Positions 11,682 to 24,378 are shown, numbered from the stretch's first letter. The stretch: DNA of 64,000 bases from Allacma fusca (GCA_947179485.1 OX359245.1:74449067-74513066), one strand, 5' to 3'. Notes: generated from the letters alone by a model not told the origin. Numbers and translations: made by a program.

Positions 11682-12188
11682 TGTTAAAGAGGACTTTCTC
11701 TCCGTTTATTTAAAGTTTCGCGCGATCTTAATTCAATGGTCACACTACCAACTTTTCAAGTAATTGTTCCTGAGAAGGACAGGGCTTTTACTAGTATAAT
11801 TTTAAGTAGTATATTTACCGTTTTTACCTGCTTCGAAAATAAAATTAAAAATCGTGACTGATATCCCAGAGTTTTGGATAATTACAAATGTTTCCACTAT
11901 GGCACCAAACCATAGAGCTGCAATGAACTGGAGGTGCAGTGCCAGCTCATAGATTGTTGGTACTTGATTCCGTTCGGACGTTAAAAGTGCAAAACTGTAA
12001 ATACTCAAAATCAATCGAAGGAATTTATAGAAGTAAAAGGGTAACCAGAAGTATCTTCTTAAATTACTTGCAGGTCTCAAGCAAACTTTCTCCCCTTCGG
12101 TAAGGGTCATTTTGAATGGAAGAATATTCCAATTTGAGCCGAACGCAACGTATCGCAGATGAAATTTTAAATCCGCAGCCGAAATCAT

Positions 12189-13290
12189 TTCAGTAGAAGA
12201 AAGGGACTTTTCCAAAGTTATGTCGTTGCTATTTTATGGCACAAGCTTTTAAAACTTCGTTACACGTTAATAAATAGAAAAGAAAGAGGATTAAGGAAGT
12301 TTTTCAGACTGAAACAAGTTTGAGTTTGAAGGAATAATATACACACGTTTATTCTCTGCGCTCAAAAATTTTATAGGGAAATACTCGTTGGTATTTTATG
12401 CTTAAGTGGTGCTTTATTAAATAATAAAGAAAAGAAATCAAGGAAGTTTTTCGAACTGCTACAAGCTGGATTGTGAAAGAATAATACGCACACTTTTATT
12501 CATTGCAAATCACCAATTGTACAGTGAGTGGAACCGTTTTAGTGGCCTGGTTTACATTAGTCACGACATTCGCTAATTTGTAAAGATGTTTTTGGTCTTT
12601 TATGCGGTAAATTGTATAGTAGATAATTTTTATAAAAGATTCTTTCAAATCGTTGAAAATTAGTAAGCTGATTTCTGTACTATTGCACAGGAAAACTATT
12701 CCGGTTAAACAAATTACGATTTGTGCCAGTACGCAGTGTGAAATTTTGAAGAATACCTTAAAAATGCGGGAACAAATAGTACACATATTATGCTCACTGA
12801 AGCCGAAACAGGAAATCATAGTATATTAAAATACCGCATTAAATTTCATTAAAGTACTAATGTATTTTTCATATTAACTGATTGTGGGAAAAATTATAAT
12901 GGAAGCTACCCTCGCGTGAAAGCGTTTATATTTATATGGTTATGGCTGTAATTCAGAAATTGCGAAACTACGTTTCGAACCTGTCAACGAATTACGGAAT
13001 ATGCACATATATATGCTGAGTAAATAGTTGACTATGGAACGTGTTTTTGTCATCGTTAATTTTATTTATTGAAAGTGGAAGCAATCCGTAATACACGCGT
13101 AATATCTTGTCTGAGTCCTGCAATGAAGTCCTGCATGTGTTAAGGAGTTCATCCTTTATCCCAGCACACAAAACCAGAAGGTCTTCACTCTTCACCTGAT
13201 TGGTCAAAGCAAAGTTCGAAGCGTTCTATCGAAGCGCATTTCTCTGGAAATGCCCAAATACTTGGCTGCATAATTGACAGACAATATTCC
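12189..13290. repeat. Duplicated 5' flank of Gr1, partly tandem
   Basis: This flank is collinear with 18299-19070 and 32289-33730. Within it the stretch beginning GAAAAG..ATTAAGGAAGTTTTTC occurs twice (near 12280 and 12430), as it also does in unit C, so the upstream region was itself tandemly duplicated. ORFs here (for example 12496-12819 on the - strand) are not conserved between copies and are not called. Confidence 0.7.
13095..13290 (-). pseudogene. DNA polymerase eta exon remnant
   Basis: Read on the - strand, this stretch matches the 36905-36700 part of the larger polymerase eta copy. It begins with LSVNYAAKYLGISREMRFDR, then degenerates, and recovers at the segment around ATTGCAGGACTCAGAC. 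It has small indels relative to the other copy and no other polymerase exon nearby, so it is a remnant left by duplication followed by deletion. At the codon where the 36 kb copy has TAG, this one has CAG. Confidence 0.65.
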
Positions 13291-13299
13291 GGAATTATT

Positions 13300-14551
13300 C
13301 AATTAAATGATTAAATACAGATAAGGCGTGACGACATGAGTAAGCGCATATTGTATTGATACAACTGCGCATTACTGTATCATTTCCTACACGGACCGGT
13401 CAAATGGATCCCCGCGGAAAGCCAATAAAGTTAGGATGAAATTTGGACATTGAAAGATCTTCATGAAACAATTTTATGTTAAAATAAATAAAAAAGTTGG
13501 CCAAAACGAGAAATAAAACTACTGTTCTTCACTTTCGTGTCCCCTACGATCGCAAAAATTGACTGAAGTCGATGAAATGAATTCCAGAAAATCTAAAAAA
13601 CATTTACCTATATGCAAATTGGAGGAATCCAACATTTTCTGAATTGCTCACTTATGTGGCGTGGGGAGCAATCGGTTTGTGGCACCTTGAACATGCACAC
13701 ACATAATATTGTTTTTACATAGTATTGATTATCTCTACATGCGCTAAAATTTGGATCTTTTAAACGGGGAGTTGACATATACAATTTAGTGCGATAAACA
13801 GGAATGTGTCCCAATATTTTACGTCGGCTGAGACTGAGAAGAGAACATGCACTTATTTGGGACTCTCTCCAGAAAAGAGTGTTGTGTGTGTACCGGAGCT
13901 CTCGTTCAAAGTTGGTATAATCATCATATTTACCTAATGTGTATTTTTATAAAATACTATAATGAGCTGACAGTAAAATTATCAAAGATTCAAACATGTT
14001 TTTACGTTTTATCTGGATTTGTAACTATTCCAGGGTCATTTCGTCCGCCAACCTACCGGGTTTTTCTTTTCTAAAGTTGATATTTGAAGCAATCAACAAC
14101 TACAAGTACAATGATTCTACCATTGTTATCCCGATGTGTCATTATACCTGAAATTTAAATACACGCTATAAAATTGAGTTTTTCATTCGATGATTTATTC
14201 ATCGGCTCAATTTAAATCTCTTTTGAGGAATTTCTTCCGGAATGCCAGATTTCATTTGTGAACAAGGATAAACGTTTCTTCCCCTGTTATTTTACTACTT
14301 GTGCACCTCAAAATAGCATGTTCCGAACAGGAGTTCATCAAAATATTTTAAAAAAAGACTTTCTAGAACACTGTATTTTTTGTGGAGTTCTCGAGCTTTT
14401 AAAACACATTTTGACACTTGAGTGAAAAGATTTCCTAGGTACTTGGGATGAGTTTGCCAAAGAGTTCGAGAGTAATTTTTCGGGGCACTGTGTGATTAAC
14501 ACTTAAGGACTTAAGTAGTATCACACAGTTTTTTAAAAAATATAAATGCTC
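13300..14551. repeat. Non-coding duplicated block (pairs with 38930-39600)
   Basis: From about 13840 the sequence matches 38930 onward. Shared landmarks are TGCACTTATTTGGGACTCTC, GTTCAAAGTTGGTATAATCA and CAGGGTCATTTCGTCCGCCA. No convincing ORF is conserved between the copies. Bases 13300-13830 hold no feature that I can name. Confidence 0.6.
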
Positions 14552-15797
14552 ACAAGCAAAGTTTTCCGATGTAAACTCCAGAACTAAATGAAAATTGGTG
14601 GAATTGTAGACACTACTAATAGTGTTCACACAAACCACAAACTTCGTGCCATCTCCTCTGGGTTCGGGCAGTAGGACATCTGAAAGTTTGATTTTTTTTG
14701 AAAGTTTGACAGGGGGGACCCTTCCTCGCTTGAATTTTACCATGTTAAATCCCATAAGAAAAATCCATTTTCGCAACTCGAATAAATCCAAACCAATGTT
14801 AACAATAAGACATGTCACTATACATAAGTATATGTACAATCAGCGCTGCACCTGCCTTAGCGCGTATGTACGTGTTAATATAATTACATTATTAAAGCGA
14901 AGCGCTTTTGTAAAAATTTATCGTTTTTAATTTTGTTGCCCGAAGGGCTCCCGCACGGGACGAGTTACAACGACCGGACCAGCGGCAAACTACCTGTTGG
15001 GTCCTGGACTGTGGCATAACGCCTTTACTTTTTCAATTTTCGAAATTTCATGAAATTTCGAATATTCCCCGATTTCACGTAAATATCTTATTTAACCGCA
15101 CAATCGAATTCNNNNNNNNNNNNNNNNNNNNNNNNNNNNNNNNNNNNNNNNNNNNNNNNNNNNNNNNNNNNNNNNNNNNNNNNNNNNNNNNNNNNNNNNN
15201 NNNNNNNNNNNNNNNNNNNNNNNNNNNNNNNNNNNNNNNNNNNNNNNNNNNNNNNNNNNNNNNNNNNNNNNNNNNNNNNNNNNNNNNNNNNNNNNNNNNN
15301 NNNNNNNNNNNTTTGTTGCATTTGTGACACTACGGAATAATACGTGTGTAACTTTTTCATACTCGCTTCGCTCTCCATGTAACAGCCCCGCGGTTACAAG
15401 CCCTTCGGGCAACAAAATTAAAAACGATAAATTTTTACAAAAGCGCTTCGCTTTAATAATGTAATTATATTAACACGTACATACGCGCTAAGGCAGGTGC
15501 AGCGCTGATTGTACATATACTTATGTATAGTGACATGTCTTATTGTTAACATTGGTTTGGATTTTATTCGAGTTGCGAAAATGGATTTTTCTTATGGGAT
15601 TTAACATGGTAAAATTCAAGCGAGGAAGGGTCCCCCCTGTCAAACTTTCAAAAAAAATCAAACTTTCAGATGTCCTACTGCCCGAACCCAGAGGAGATGG
15701 CACGAAGTTTGTGGTTTGTGTGAACACTATTAGTAGTGTCTACAATTCCACCAATTTTCATTTAGTTCTGGAGTTTACATCGGAAAACTTTGCTTGT
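14552..15797. repeat. Palindrome with about 400-bp arms around an N gap
   Basis: The left arm (14552 to about 14955) is the reverse complement of the right arm (about 15405 to 15797), with outer ends ACAAGCAAAG and CTTTGCTTGT. The arms look nearly identical, so opposed ORFs in the two arms read the same protein and should not be taken as genes. The paralogous block at 39560-39610 lacks the insert, and flanking TCA may be a 3-bp target duplication. It could be a young foldback transposon or an assembly artefact at the gap. Confidence 0.7.
15112..15311. other. Assembly gap of 200 N
   Basis: This is a run of exactly 200 ambiguous bases, typical of a fixed-size scaffold gap. It lies at the centre of the palindrome, where short-read assembly would be expected to fail. 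ORFs reported across it are meaningless. Confidence 0.99.
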
Positions 15798-16593
15798 CAG
15801 TGTTAAAAAAATCGATGTCAGTGATTCCGTATGTAGTTTTCAGGTTCATATCCAAATTCGCTACTCTAAATACATACGTTCAAAGATGCATAGATTTCAA
15901 GATTCAAACATACAAATGATATGAGATGCCATACCCTCTTATAGATTTTGGTTCCCACGAAAACAATACACCAACTCACTCACAGGATTCAAATTGTATG
16001 TATCCAGTAATTTTGAAAGCGTCCTTACATTAGCTCACATTAAATTACTCTTTGCAGTTTATCTTCGGACTGCTTAAAAAGTCTGGATGATTGAGATAGC
16101 TGGAGAGTATGTACTCTGAATTACACTGTCGTAATAATTACCTTTATTTCAATGTAATGCCGTTGAGATTGTCCTTGCTGTTTTTACATGTAGCTAAATT
16201 AATGCCTGCGGTCATACACTGCATAAGTGCTAATCAAATTCTCAAGGGTAGTTGATCTTATAAAGAATCAAAGAAGTGCAACTACCCACCATTAAGGTAA
16301 GAACCATCCACGAAAAATCATATTCTTAATTTAGAATTACTCCGGGCTCGAAGCTAAAAATATGCATACTTTGTCATAACATTTGTCAGCACCGAAACAA
16401 TTTTCTCAATTCTCCAATCAATTGTAATATTGCGTATAATACCATTGAAAATAAATCATCATCATTATTATTATTCCTTCATTTATACAAAGTTCGTGCA
16501 GTACTTGTGTGTACAACTAAGAGACAAATTTACGGCTAGGACAATACAATTGAAATTACATCTAATGCACAAGTTTAAAGGACGAAACGGATA
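15798..16593. repeat. Duplicated block before Gr2 (pairs with 39600-40070)
   Basis: Shared stretches with unit C include CAAAGATGCA, CACCAACTCACT.ACAGGATT and TTGAGATAGCTGGAG. A further one is CATACACTGCATAAGTGCTAATCAAATTC, seen here in two parts of fewer than 20 bases each. No conserved ORF is seen. Bases 16250-16593 lead into the Gr2 3' end without a recognisable signal. Confidence 0.6.
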
Positions 16594-18298
16594 TCAATCG
16601 TTGGATCTGATTAGAAGTGTAGCAACGGCCCTGATGATGAAATCAATAAAGATCGGCGTGGACTCTCTCTCCATTGTATGAAAGCTACCGACTTTGATCC
16701 CTATGTTCTCAATGGATCTGAATTGCTTCTTAATTATTGAAGCATCTTTCTCAGACATTCCGACTGACTTTGAACATCCAACTAACTCATTTTTTAATGT
16801 TTTCAAACTTTCAGGAATGAAGAAGGATTTTCCGAATGTGGCTGCAAAGGTGAAAGCTGTGTAGAAGGCGACACCGAGGAAGAACAAGGCCGAACCCGGA
16901 TGATCTGAATAAGATTTTATGGCGGCAAACAAGTACACTACCGACGCAATCAAGAAGGTTTGCTTAAGACAGTAGACTACTGAAGAATATCCTAAGTTGA
17001 ATAATCTGACGAATATTTCCACGTATCTGCTTTGAGCATAGAAGCGCTCAATAGAATTTTTCGTTGAAGTCTGCTTCCTGTAAAAGCAAGTTTTGTGGAA
17101 TTTTTAGAAAGTATATTTTTACTTTCCATACAATTAAAAAGTATGAATGTTAGACAAGACACCCTTAACATTTGCAAGACGTTCGCGGTTACTATATGTA
17201 ACTACTGTCATTAATACGAACATACAGTTTGTCTTCTGTTTACTTCAAGTGTTTTATTCGTAATCTTGCACATGTACAATTCCCCTTACGTTTCTTAATA
17301 ATACATACCTCAACAAGAGCAACTCGTATTTCAAAATATGCGTTATCTTCTCCAAAAAGAGTAGCATGTTTTCCATTCCAAATAAGACACTCAGCGCTAC
17401 TGAATGTAATATCAAAGTATCATGGACAAAGAGAAGTACGTAAGACCAAGGAGTTTGCCAAGACTCTGGCAGCAAATGGTAAACAAGTAGTTTTGTGCAG
17501 ATACAGGGTATCAATACCACCATTACATTCATAAAAAGAAAACCAGTTGGTGACATCAGGATGGCAACTAGTTCTTTCCCAGAATATCGCTTCCAATGTT
17601 TCCGTTGTTTTGACTCTATAACAAAGATTTTTTAGGAATGTTTAAACGCTACAAATTTAAAGTTTATCATAAAATAATTGGCTAAGATAAGAAAGTGCTT
17701 AGTGAGCATAATGAAAATAATCCTGAAAGACAATTATCCAAAGCTTCTGTTTCTAGTAAAACCATATCGTTATCGTTGCTTTGTAGATACAAAAATTACA
17801 AATCACTATACAACGTTTTGGTAAAGTATGCACCTACATGATTTTGTCCCTTTATCAACGATATGCGTCCACTCAAAATATTCGAGTTTACAGACGCTTA
17901 ATATAATTTTTAAGTGATATATATTTACCGTTTTTACCTTCTTCGAAAACGAAATTAAAAATCGTTACTGAAATCTCTGAGTTTTGTATAATTGCAAGTG
18001 TTTCCACTATGGCACCAAACCATAGAGCTACAATGAACAGTAGGTGCAGTGCCAACTCATAGATTGTTGGAACTTGATTCCGTTCTGAGGTTAAAAGTGC
18101 AAAACCGTAAAGACTCATAATCAACCGAAGGATTTTGTAGAAGTAAAAGGGTAACCAGAGGCATCTTCTTAAATTACTTGCAGGTCTCATGCAAACTTTC
18201 TCCCCTTCGATAAGGATCATTTTGAATGGAAGAATATTCCAATTTGAGCCGAACGCAACGTATCGCAGATGAAATTTTAAATCCGCCGCCGAAATCAT
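16594..18298 (-). CDS. Gr2: intact gustatory-receptor-like gene
   Basis: The exons are 18298-17938, 17615-17309 and 17077-16594. Donors are AAG|GTAAAA and GAG|GTATGT, acceptors are TAG and CAG, and intron phases are 1 and 2. The 1152-base CDS gives 383 residues, the usual size of insect gustatory receptors. Hydrophobic segments fall at roughly residues 45-68 and 80-108 (exon 1), 136-165 and 175-205 (exon 2), and 248-275, 283-305 and 360-380 (exon 3), consistent with a seven-helix, intracellular-N-terminus receptor. The C-terminal IGIKVGSFHTMERES precedes the last helix as in that family. The hallmark TYhhhhhQF is not present; the equivalent place reads RAVATLLIRS. Intron 1 is only 322 bases and free of transposons. 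Ligand and expression are unknown. Confidence 0.82.
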
Positions 18299-19394
18299 TT
18301 TAGTAGAATAAAGGGATTATTTCAACGTTAGTCGCTGGTATTTTATGGCACAAGCTTTTAAAACTTCGTTACACGTTAATAAATAGAAAAGAAAAGGGAT
18401 TAAGGAAGTTTTTCGCTGATTTAAGTTAGAGTTTGAAGGAATAATATGCACACTTTTATTCTTTGCACTCACCAATTGTACAGTGAGTGGAACTGTTTCA
18501 GTGGTTTGGGGTATATTCGTCACGACATTCGCTGATTTGTGAAGATGTTTTCATTCGTTTATGCGGTAAATTGTATAGTAATTTTTATAAAAAATTATGA
18601 GAGATTATAGAAAATTATTTAGTGTATTTCCTTACTATTGCACATAGAAGACATTTGGGTTAAACAAAATACGATTTGTGCCAGGAAGCACCGTGAAATT
18701 TTGAAAAATGTCTTACAAATGCGGGAAAGAGTAGTAAACATTACATTATGCTCGCTGACGCCGAAGCAGGAAATCATAATATATTAAAATGTGGCATTAA
18801 ATTCAATTAAAGTACAAATGTATTTTTCATAATATCTGATTATGGCAAAAATTATTGTGGAAGCTACCCTCGTGTGAAAGCGTATACATTTGTATGATTG
18901 TGCCTCTAATTCACAAATAATTTGTAAAACCACATTTCGAACCTGCCAATGATTGACTTTGTATGTACATACGTATGCTGAATGTGAGTAAATGCTTGAG
19001 TATGGAATGTATTTTTATCATCGCTAATTTTATTTATTGAAATCGGGAGTAATCCGTAAACAGCCATGTTCGGATATTCGAATACATAAAATTCGAAGAT
19101 GTTTTAAATTTCTGTAAATAAAATCCTCAAAAATTGGATCTTACAGTCTTGAATAAGAATGAGTGGCAGTCATTAAAATAGTTGTTGCTCATTTCTGTCC
19201 CAAGTGTTAATGATTTTCTGATTTTGTCACAAACAATCGGCTTCAGTTGTTTCCCGGAAGAAGATAGTTAAGGAAATAAGGATGGTCTAGTATTTTTCCA
19301 TACTGTAGAAGGTTATTCTCCTCAAACTATTACGATTAGCTGACATTACGTTATTGCTGATCTAGTCTTTATGAAAATTTCTTAAAGTAATGAT
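18299..19394. repeat. Duplicated 5' flank of Gr2
   Basis: Bases 18299-19070 align with the 5' flanks of Gr1 and Gr3 (shared words include TAAAACTTCGTTACACGTTA and GAAGCTACCCTCGTGTGAAAG). Bases 19195-19394 align with 34684-34860. The unit contains no polymerase eta remnant: it passes directly from TTTATTTATTGAAA into unrelated sequence. A promoter cannot be picked out. Confidence 0.65.
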
Positions 19395-19402
19395 CTTGTG
19401 GT

Positions 19403-20698
19403 CAGTGCTCGGCACGGGTACGAAAAATCGGTACCCGAACCCGTATCCGTACCCGAAGTGCGGGTATTGCAATATCTGGTATCTATACCCGTACCCATAC
19501 CCGAGTATGCGGGTACACATTTTTCGTACCCGTACCCGCAATGTAATCTCAATCCATGTACCTGTACCCGTATTGTACCCGTACCCGAAAAATACTCGAA
19601 AATTGTACCCATACTCGGGTATCTCAGTGTCGTACCCGTACTCGTACCCGGGTACTTTATCCAGATTTGTCTGAATGTGCTACATAGTACGTTATATGTA
19701 ATTGTTTAATGTATGACACATTAGCGGGTAATTTTGACTAGTTAGAGCGGTATTTGACATTGTATATTTTCATTGAAGAGTAGAAAAACTACAAGCGTTT
19801 ATGATTAGAAATAAAATTATTATTATCCCCCTTTGATCGTTTATGGGTTGATGGGCGAGGTATTTTATGGTACCCAGCCCATATGCACACGCATTTTTGT
19901 GCACAGAGATAACTAACATGCAGTTTTGGCTTGGGACTCGGTTTTTCACTTCTTGACTTATTCGGCCTTTTCCACTAATTTTCTCATGTGTTCTCTCTGT
20001 GTACATATAACTAACTTGTTACAAATATTCGCCTTCTCCTAATCAACTACCAATAACCCAAAATAACTTTCCATCCAACTCATCGGATCTGTAATTTGTA
20101 AACTATTCATTGTGGGTAATGACGTATCATGTACGTGTCACACAGACTCTTTATATGTAATAATTAGTGACAAAACACTACATTATGAAGACGTTTTGTA
20201 CAAAATTTCGTTGAATCCTATTCTCCACAACTATTTTGTTATTATTCCTCGCCTGTGTTTGTTTATTTATTCTACCTAAAACATGTTTCCATAAAAGCAT
20301 ATATTTTAGCAACACAGCCTGAAATACACTTACTGTATGTTGTAAGGTTAAAAGGGTATTAACAATAAGCTATATGTATTCAGAAGTACTAAAAATACCG
20401 ACAAAAGTTTCCAACGTACGGGTACGATGGTATAAAATTCACCAAAATGTCTCAAATCTCAACGTATCTAAATACTCGGGTACAATTGTCACGGGTACCA
20501 GTAAATGACCCCATTATACCCGTACCCGGTGGGTATATACCCATTTTGAAGTCCTAATACCCGCACCCATACCCGTATCCGTACCCAAAATTTGGAGCCA
20601 ACCAAAGTGTACCCGGGTAGTATCCGGAATTGTTCGGGTACAAAAAATCGGTACCCGGGTAGTACCCATACCCGTACTCGTACCCGTGCCGAGCACTG
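19403..20698. mobile_element. hAT-type MITE (GTACCC-repeat family)
   Basis: Termini CAGTGCTCGGCACGGGTACG/CGTACCCGTGCCGAGCACTG are flanked by a perfect 8-bp duplication CTTGTGGT (19395-19402 and 20699-20706). Both arms are built of GTACCCGTACCCG-type words in inverse orientation. Apparent ORFs rich in Tyr-Pro or Gly-Thr simply translate the repeat. The paralogous site at 34853-34860 is empty. A truncated relative lies at 41586-41727. Confidence 0.9.
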
Positions 20699-20844
20699 CT
20701 TGTGGTAAACTTGATGGGGATTGATTCAAGTTTGACATCGTTGGTGGAAAGTCAAAATGGTCTTCTCGATTGCTCATTTGGTACTAAATTTCTCCCGACG
20801 TCGTTCCAGTCCTGTTCTGCATTTACAATTTACACTGGTTGGAT

Positions 20845-22130
20845 CAGTGCTCGGACTGGGTACGGGTAATACTCGGGTAAATGGGTATGGGTACTGGTAT
20901 GGGTACTGGTATGGGTACTACCTGGGTACAGAAGTTGCGTATACTCGCAAGTACGCGGGTACTACCCGGGTACTCTGGATTTTACAGTAGAAAATGAAAA
21001 GGGGAAAAGGTACGGGTATGGGTACTCACTCAATGACAATCGGGTAGTACCCAATAGATACGGGTATTACAATGTAAAATACCTGTACCCATGGGTGCTG
21101 TACCCGAGTATTTTTGGGTACTTCAAGGATTCCTGCTGGGATGGATTACTATGGCTAACAATAAGACCTGCCAACCGTCGAGTTGCTTGTTTCTTTGTAT
21201 ACAGATACTTGCGTTAGTGACTGAGCCAATGACTTCATTTCATTTATGATTGCAATCTAACGCTTCTAATGATTCCTCTCAGATCTAATAAAAAAATGGA
21301 TAGTCAGTCAGATTGTCTGTTTATCGAATAAAACAATGAAGCTCATCAAAGAATTATTTCATGGGTCAGGACCAATGAAGCTAATTAAATTTAATTAGCT
21401 TCATTGGAAGCGTAGCATTACAATTATTTAAAGACGCTCTACGAGATAAGTTCGAAATAAATATACATTTATTAGTTTCGAGCCAGATCAGTTATTTAAT
21501 GGTACAAGTACCCAGGTTTGCCCATTTGAAAACTCTGAGGCATCTTGTGCATGCAATTTGAGCATTTTCAATTCTGGCCATTTATGACACTTTGAATATT
21601 TATACAATTCTGGAATGGAAAATATTATTCACTGCTAACATTATGTATATTTCAAACAAGAAACAAAATAAAAAAATAATAATATTAAAAATAAATCATA
21701 AATGAACTTAAATAATTTTTTAAACAATTTGAAACAGCACCCCCTAACGCCCCCTTAACGCCTAGAGTAATTTCCAAAATACGGGGCATTTTTAATGGGG
21801 CTCAAAAACTGAACAATTTAAACAGTTTCAGCTGAACAGGCAAATGTCTTCTGGCATTTTCAATCGGCCAAACTTCCAGTACCCGAGTAATACCCGGGTA
21901 CAAACAATAGATACTCGAGTACGGGTACAGGTTTTGGGTACATTATGGGTACGGGTAAATTGTGGGTACAGGTACTACATTGTAGTTTCAAGTATGGGTA
22001 CGGGTACTAAAATAATTTACCCGGGTACTCGGGTATGGGTACGGGTATAGGTACAGCAGTTTGCCGTACCCGATATTCGGGTACGGGTATGGGTACGGGT
22101 ACACGGTTTCTGTACCCAGTCCGAGCACTG
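20845..22130. mobile_element. hAT-type MITE, second member of the GTACCC-repeat family
   Basis: Termini CAGTGCTCGGACTGGGTAC/GTACCCAGTCCGAGCACTG are flanked by the 8-bp repeat GGTTGGAT/GGGTGGAT (20837-20844 and 22131-22138, one mismatch). The arms again consist of GGGTAC words. The middle (about 21130-21840) is unrelated filler with no ORF of note. The paralogous position 34973-34980 (GGGTGGAT) is empty. It lies only 146 bases from the previous element. Confidence 0.87.
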
Positions 22131-22138
22131 GGGTGGAT

Positions 22139-22976
22139 ACACAATTGAAATATGCATAATACAGAAATCAGTACAAGGCAGATTACCATAATCATAGAAT
22201 TATCAGGAAATCATTGAAAATTAAAGGATTCGAATTACATGAGTTGCGGATGTAATTTTAAATGTTCTGTCGCTTGTTCTAGTGCTGTAATTTTAAAGAT
22301 AAGAACCAGGGAGAAAGGCTATGACTAAATTAGATTTGTTTTAGTTGTCAATTGAATTTGAAGATTCACAATATCAGTAATTATTCAAATGTGAAATATC
22401 GATGAATGAAGTAATGTCTATAGAAATCAAAAATACTTTCTTTTGGAAATATAAAGTAGATACATATTAATTCCGTGGGTTAAAATCCCCATGTTTTGAT
22501 CCATTTATCTTTGGTGTTTCGGAATGAAATCATAATCAGATTTAGAAACACGTAGGGGATTAACACAAACCCAAAAAGTCATTCATTAACAATTAAGAGC
22601 TGATGCGCTCTGCCACTATGTGCTTGTTGTTAGCTCACTATATGTGTATGTATGATCACAATACTCAAGTGTAGATTTTCTGGCAGCGTATTCGTTGCAT
22701 TGGAAGATATAAGCATAAAACTATAAATCATGTGCAATTTATTTCAAATCTTCATGAGGCTGCCTGCTGCAACGGAAATGTTAATTCGAGTATTAACTAA
22801 TGCACAAGATGTATACGCACAAAGTTTTATTTCAGATTTCGTTTTTAATACGCCCCCCGTGAGCATCAATTCTTTTATTGTAGGTGTTTTTGTTGTGTCG
22901 TAAATGAGCCCGTTTGGATTTGCAGAACGGATTCAATTAAGCCACATATTTATTCAATCACATACTTACATCCATA
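22139..22976. other. Intergenic, no feature recognised
   Basis: The first 60 bases continue the duplicated block (compare 34981-35050). Beyond that I see AT-rich sequence without a sustained ORF, inverted repeat or RNA signature. Confidence 0.5.
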
Positions 22977-24240
22977 CATGGGCACCCTCCCGAGGGATTG
23001 AGGGATGCCTCGCCCTCTCCCTCGTCCTCGCCCTCACAAACTGCGAGGTTGATGGCGAGTACACGTTTATTTTAGGCGCCCTCATGAACATTAGGGAGAG
23101 GACCTATGAATAGGATGTGAACGAAAGAGAGGGAGGCAGAGTACACTTTTAAGCCCTCACGACCTTCTCTTACCTTAATCGTTATGCTAAAATCATACAT
23201 ATATTGTTCTGTAGCAATACCAACTTCATAACGTCTTAGGTACATGGTTTATGGCCCTGCGCAAAAATCCCAGTCTTAATTTTTTTAAAAAAAAGGTCCT
23301 CTTTTTTAGGTTAAAATTTCTCATATTAAACTCCAGAAACAAATTTCATTTAAGGATGTCGGGGAGACATGGTCATTTGTAAACAAGGGCACCTGAGCTT
23401 TATATTCGATTAATGCTGTTTTCAGACCCTACTACTGAATATTACTGGTCTGAGGTTATGGAACCTATTTGTGACTAATCTTTATTAACCGGAGACGTAT
23501 AAAACAGCTTTGATCAATAATAGCCATTTTCTGAGCTACTGAATCGATTATAATGAAGAATTATTGTCAAAGGCCAACAAAAATGTCTTTTATTACAAAA
23601 TATTGTAGTTTGACTACTGAATGTTTTCCATGTTGCCGACAATTAAAATATAAGGAAGATAGGCACCGACGAATTAGATTTTTAAACTTCTTTTTTACGT
23701 TATTTTCAGGACAAAATCGAAAAAATATTGTAAATTGTTCAAGTTTTTTATACTTTTTACAATTATGTCAACCACGAAACCTAATATGTACCTGTACCCA
23801 AATACCTCGGTAAATCCTACACCAATAAAGGGCACTATTTTGAATACAGTAGTTTATTTCAACAATTTTTTTAAAATTTGTTTTGAACGCTTGGTTGTAG
23901 GAAATTTTATAAACTTTCTAAGCTATCCAAAAGTTCCGTACGTTCAGAACTGGGAGGAATGTCGACACATATTGAAGTTGTCGTATTTTAAACAAGTGTC
24001 CGCGAAAAAGTTATTTGAAGGCACAGGTATTGTAGGAAATTGTAGGGGGGGTTATTTACGTGTAATATAAAATAACGAGGGCCCTCATGAGTGCGAGGGA
24101 GAGGGGTGTATTTAAAAGTAGCCCCTCACGAGGGCGAGGACGAGGACAACCCGTAACGTGTCGCTCGATTGATGACGAGGGAGAGTGCGAGCAGGCTATA
24201 TTCTATCCCTCGCACAAAGAGGCAGAGGGGGAGAAAAACG
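22977..24240. repeat. Putative MITE with CCTCGCCCTC-rich ends
   Basis: The left side (about 22977-23100) and right side (about 24070-24240) are rich in mutually inverted GAGGGCGAGG/CCTCGCCCTC words, the same design as the hAT-type MITEs nearby. The outer edges and target duplication could not be fixed; candidate flanks ATCCATAC and ATCTATGC are only similar. The interior has two short ORFs without known motifs. Confidence 0.45.
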
Positions 24241-24378
24241 CCCATCTATGCTTACATCCAAAATTACGTTTGACCGAGCGGTATCTACTTTAAACTGTAT
24301 CTCCAGTCTTCTCATAGGTGCATGTGGTCCCTCACGTGCATCTCTCAACTTCTTTCCAGCTGTGACCCTATCCTTGTA

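Larger units (their letters stand above)
8082..12188 (-). pseudogene. Gr1: gustatory-receptor-like gene with one nonsense codon
   Basis: The three exons are 12188-11828, 9079-8773 and 8565-8082 (361, 307 and 484 bases). They have GT-AG introns in phases 1 and 2, the same plan as Gr2 and Gr3. The start ATG (MISAADLKF) is shared by all three copies. The 383-codon product would have about seven hydrophobic segments and the IGIKVGGFHTMERES...FIIRAVATLLI C-terminus typical in position of insect gustatory receptors, ligand-gated cation channels of chemosensory neurons. In exon 3 a TGA at 8379-8381 replaces the Ser codon found in Gr2 and Gr3, just before the sixth segment, so the product would lose its last two helices. 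The rest of the frame is open, so the loss is recent. Intron 1 is swollen to 2.7 kb by transposons. The ligand is unknown. Confidence 0.8.

Noticed and set aside
12496-13207. - strand ORFs upstream of Gr1, considered as extra receptor exons
   Set aside because: They are not conserved in frame in units B and C; 12992-13207 overlaps the polymerase eta remnant in its decayed state.
15088-15415. ORFs reading through the N run
   Set aside because: The middle is unknown sequence, so the frames have no meaning.
14435-15806. Similar ORFs on opposite strands either side of the gap
   Set aside because: They are the same sequence seen in the two arms of the palindrome; no domain is recognisable.
19390-22195. 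Several 60-100 codon ORFs rich in Tyr-Pro-Val or Gly-Thr-Thr-Arg
   Set aside because: They only translate the GTACCC words of the MITE arms and occur on both strands.
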